Below, one piece after another: positions 61,409 to 64,000 of a stretch of DNA of 64,000 bases (position 1 is the stretch's first letter; each line of letters starts with the position of its first letter). The translations under genes were made by a program, and so were the position numbers. A model generated the notes under the pieces. It saw only the letters and a program-made list of their open reading frames with translations. It ran no database searches and was not told the DNA's origin. Origin of the DNA: Planctomycetota bacterium (GTDB lineage Bacteria > Planctomycetota > UBA1135 > UBA2386); assembly GCA_016794425.1 (NCBI GenBank), contig JAEUHR010000028.1:1-64000 (forward strand). The letters run 5' to 3'.

Positions 61409-64000
61409 ATGCCCGCTCATCGCATTCTCGGCGTTCTGGTCCTGTTGTTCGTGGCCGCCGGGGCGGCGCTCTGGTTCTGGTCCGGGGACCGGGCGCCGAT
61501 CGACCTGCCCGTCGCCGCCGCGCCGTCCGGGGCAGCGGACGCCGAGGTGGCTGCGACCGCGGACGGCGCTGGCAGCGACCCTGCGGCTGCCGGCGCGGCG
61601 GACGCGACCACGCGCGTCGAAGCGGCCGTGGCCGCGCCCGGCACGGGGCCAGGGCCGGCGCTGGTCGGCCAGGTCGTCGACGACCGCGGCCAGCCGGTCG
61701 CCGACGCGTCGGTGCGCGAAGCCTCGGGCTACGACTTCGCGGCCGAAGGGTTCGATGTGTTCGAGGACTGGACCGACGATCCGGAGGCAGCGATGGCGCG
61801 CGTGCGCACGCCGCGGCCCGAGGGTGCGGCGACCGTGACTGCCGCCGACGGGCGCTTCCGCCTGCCGCTCGCCGCCGGCAAGGGCCGCGTCACGCTGCGC
61901 GTCGCGGCACGCGGGTTCCGCGTGCTCGAGCAGCGGGTCGCGCGTCCGGCCGATGCGGACGTCGATGTCGGCGCGCTGGCGCTGGTGCGCGGCGCGATCG
62001 TCACCGGCCGTGTCGTCGACCGCGCCGGCAACGGCATCGCCGAAGCCGCGGTCGGTCGCCTGCCGGTCAACGAAACGCCGGACTGGGCAGAAGGCATGGA
62101 CCTGGACGCGATGGACTTCGAAGGGATGCCCGGCGGTGGGCGCGGCGTCACGACCGACGCCGAGGGGCGGTTCGAACTGCCGCACGTGCCGACCGGCGAC
62201 TTCCGGCTGCGTGCCGTGCACGACGACCATCCGTCGGCGCGCAGCGACGTGCTGCAGGCGGCCGCCGGCGCCACGCTGCGCGACGTGCTGCTGGTGCTCG
62301 AGCCCGGCGCCGTGATCCGCGGCCGCGTGATCGGCGCGCCGGCCACCGCGAAGGACCTGAAGGTGCGCGTCGCCCGTCGTCGGGCACCGCCGGCCGGCGG
62401 CGAGGCCACGAACCCGTTCGGCGCCATGATCGACACCGAAGCGATCGCGGACCTGTCGGGCGCCGCCGAGCGCACGGTCGACGTCGCGGCCGACGGGGCG
62501 TTCGCGGTGCGCGGCTTGCGCATCGGCGCCGACTACCGGGTCTGGGCGACCGAGGGCGGCGCGCAGCGCTTCTTCGGCGGCGCGGTCTGCAGCCAGCGGC
62601 TCGATGTCTCGACGCCGATGGAGGGCCTCGAGCTGCGCTACGACCCGGGCATCCGCGTCACGTTCCAGGTCGTGCACGCCGACACCGGCGCGCCGGTCGA
62701 GAGCCTGTTCGTGCAGCATTCGCTGCAGGGCGGCGGCATGGCGGACTTCTTCGGCGCGGCGATGCGCCGCGGCGCGCGCGCGCGCCACTACGCCGACGGC
62801 CGCGTCACGATCGGCGATCTGCGGCCCAAGGACGGCCAGGCGCTGCGGCTCGAAGTCGAGGCGATCGGGTATCGGTCGTTCGAGCGCAAGGACATCGCGC
62901 TGCCGAGCAGTGGCGACCTCGACCTCGGCGTCGTGCGGCTCGCGCCGGCGCCGGTGGTGCGCGTCATGGTGGTCGACGCCGCGACGTCGGCCCCGGTCGC
63001 GAAGGCGAACGTGCGCCTGGAGCGGATCGAGGGCGAGCGCGCGACCGGCGTGCGCGCCGAGTTCTCGTTCGGCGGCATGCCGGCAGGCATGGCCGCCGGT
63101 GCCGCGACCGCGCGCACCGACGCGGAAGGCCGCTGCCAGCTGAATGCGCCGCTCGACGCACCGTTCCGGCTGGTTGCGACGCACGGCTCCTACGCGCGCC
63201 ACACCAGCGGCGAGCTGCGGCTGTCGGCGGCCGGCAGCGACTACACCGCGGCGCTGTCGGTCGGCGGCACGGTCGAGGTCACGGTCGTCGATGCCGCCGG
63301 CAAGCCGGTGGCCGGCGAACGTGTGCAGCGGCGCGGCGCCGATTCGCCGTGGGACAGCGAAACCACCGCCGAGACGGGCGTCGCGACGTTCGCCCGGCTG
63401 GCGCCGGGCGAACACCGGTTCCGCCTGGCCGAGCGCGGCAGCGGCATGATCGAGGTCGCGCTCGATGCGGCGCGCAACGGCGAGGACGCGCCGGCCGCCG
63501 GCTGGGAAGCCGTCGCCGTGGCCGACGGCGCCCGCGCCGAGCTGCGGCTCGTGCGGCCCGCGGGTGCCGAGCTGCGCGGCGTCGTGCGCGAGAACGGCGT
63601 GCCGCTGGCGGGCGCCCGGATCTCGTTCCTGTCCGGCCGCGCGCAGGGCACCGCCGGCGACCTCGCCGGCATGATGGCCGAGTTCGGCGGCGGCGGCGAT
63701 GGGCGGTCGGCGCGGGTCGCCGACGACGGCGCCTACCAGCTGCGCAACCTGCCCGAGGGCGAACACCAGCTGCGCATCACGATCAAGTCGCGCAGCATGC
63801 CGGCCCTCGTGCCGATCGTGCTGCAGCCCGGCGCGAACGTCGTCGACGTCGACCTCGACGTCGCCGTGGTGCGCGGCGTCGTGCGCGGGCCCGACGGCCA
63901 GCCGCTCGAGGGCGCGTCGGTGCGGATCACGCCGGTGCGGGCCGAGGGCGCCGAAGTCGACCAGGCGCTCGGCGCCGTGCAGGGCATGTTCCAGGGCAGC
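61409..64000 (+). CDS. Large membrane-anchored carboxypeptidase-regulatory-like repeat protein (cut by window edge)
   Basis: The frame opens with ATG 61409, preceded by GAGG at 7 bases, and stays open for 864 codons to the window end. It starts with an N-terminal TM helix (ILGVLVLLFVAAGAALWFW), an Ala/Asp-rich linker, then at least six repeats of the CarboxypepD_reg type, recognised by VVDDRGQPVADASV, GRVVDRAGNGIAEAAV, TVVDAAGKPVAGERV and VVRGPDGQPLEGASV, with AEGRF-type turns. Such repeats form beta-sandwich stalks on exported proteins. Any catalytic or anchoring end is beyond the window. Adhesive or stalk role is inferred. Confidence 0.85.
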   Translation, partial: MPAHRILGVLVLLFVAAGAALWFWSGDRAPIDLPVAAAPSGAADAEVAATADGAGSDPAAAGAADATTRVEAAVAAPGTGPGPALVGQVVDDRGQPVADASVREASGYDFAAEGFDVFEDWTDDPEAAMARVRTPRPEGAATVTAADGRFRLPLAAGKGRVTLRVAARGFRVLEQRVARPADADVDVGALALVRGAIVTGRVVDRAGNGIAEAAVGRLPVNETPDWAEGMDLDAMDFEGMPGGGRGVTTDAEGRFELPHVPTGDFRLRAVHDDHPSARSDVLQAAAGATLRDVLLVLEPGAVIRGRVIGAPATAKDLKVRVARRRAPPAGGEATNPFGAMIDTEAIADLSGAAERTVDVAADGAFAVRGLRIGADYRVWATEGGAQRFFGGAVCSQRLDVSTPMEGLELRYDPGIRVTFQVVHADTGAPVESLFVQHSLQGGGMADFFGAAMRRGARARHYADGRVTIGDLRPKDGQALRLEVEAIGYRSFERKDIALPSSGDLDLGVVRLAPAPVVRVMVVDAATSAPVAKANVRLERIEGERATGVRAEFSFGGMPAGMAAGAATARTDAEGRCQLNAPLDAPFRLVATHGSYARHTSGELRLSAAGSDYTAALSVGGTVEVTVVDAAGKPVAGERVQRRGADSPWDSETTAETGVATFARLAPGEHRFRLAERGSGMIEVALDAARNGEDAPAAGWEAVAVADGARAELRLVRPAGAELRGVVRENGVPLAGARISFLSGRAQGTAGDLAGMMAEFGGGGDGRSARVADDGAYQLRNLPEGEHQLRITIKSRSMPALVPIVLQPGANVVDVDLDVAVVRGVVRGPDGQPLEGASVRITPVRAEGAEVDQALGAVQGMFQGS

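Overview
The window is high-GC (about 70 %), gene-dense bacterial chromosome. Several gene types together point to a free-living Planctomycetota-like bacterium: an ECF sigma factor overlapping a transmembrane Ser/Thr kinase with a TPR tail, a second kinase fused to a formylglycine-enzyme-like domain, DUF1570 and DUF1080 (3-keto-disaccharide hydrolase) proteins, large secreted proteins sharing a C-terminal module, and a TM-less TraG-like ATPase. This placement is inferred from gene content only. There is no rRNA, tRNA, CRISPR array, IS element or integrase, so it reads as core chromosome rather than an island.

Layout. 1-2.6 kb (minus): lipA, E1-alpha and E1-beta of a branched-chain-type 2-oxoacid dehydrogenase; E1-beta runs off the left edge. 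2.8-4.3 kb: a secreted protein. 4.5-14.7 kb: a partial type VI secretion locus, tssA divergent from tssB-tssC-tagJ-tssE-tssF-tssG-tssH(clpV), mostly with 4-base stop/start overlaps. Hcp, VgrG and the TssJKLM membrane/baseplate genes are not here. 14.6-18.0 kb (minus): a TraG/VirD4-like ATPase without membrane helices, a papain-like-fold candidate that could be a T6SS effector, and bpt. 18.4-26.8 kb: secreted and envelope proteins (beta-lactamase-fold hydrolase with polyglycine-hydrolase-like repeats, DUF1570 metallopeptidase, acyltransferase, DinB-like protein, TPR lipoprotein, secreted protein). 26.9-30.1 kb: ECF sigma factor plus kinase. 30.3-37.3 kb: DUF1080 lipoprotein, polytopic membrane protein, outer-membrane barrel, propeller-like lipoprotein, second kinase, small secreted protein. 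37.5-40.6 kb: type 2 ileS. 40.6-46.7 kb (minus): aspartyl protease lipoprotein, Cys-repeat lipoprotein, giant zinc metallopeptidase, GIDE-LemA fusion. 46.8-52.5 kb: carbonic anhydrase, lipoprotein, rpsO, and pnp with a very long Arg/Asp/Glu repeat tail. 52.7-58.4 kb: a 1889-residue membrane-anchored sigma-54 activator. 58.6-64 kb: small secreted protein, lone secretin, glutathione-peroxidase lipoprotein, and a large carboxypeptidase-regulatory-like protein running off the right edge.

Three signals cut across genes. First, an interspersed inverted-repeat element with a conserved arm near CTGGTGCTTTGCGTGG occurs at about 23.8, 45.4, 48.2 and 52.5 kb, with a half copy at 59.1 kb. Second, -10-like hexamers lie only 6-10 bases before several start codons, suggesting leaderless transcripts. 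Third, three secreted proteins (2.8, 18.4 and 25.7 kb) share a C-terminal module of about 115-125 residues. The most unusual single gene is the sigma-54 activator at 52.7 kb: it joins an extracytoplasmic sensor, HAMP, GAF, a degenerate GGDEF, the AAA+ engine and a winged helix in one chain.
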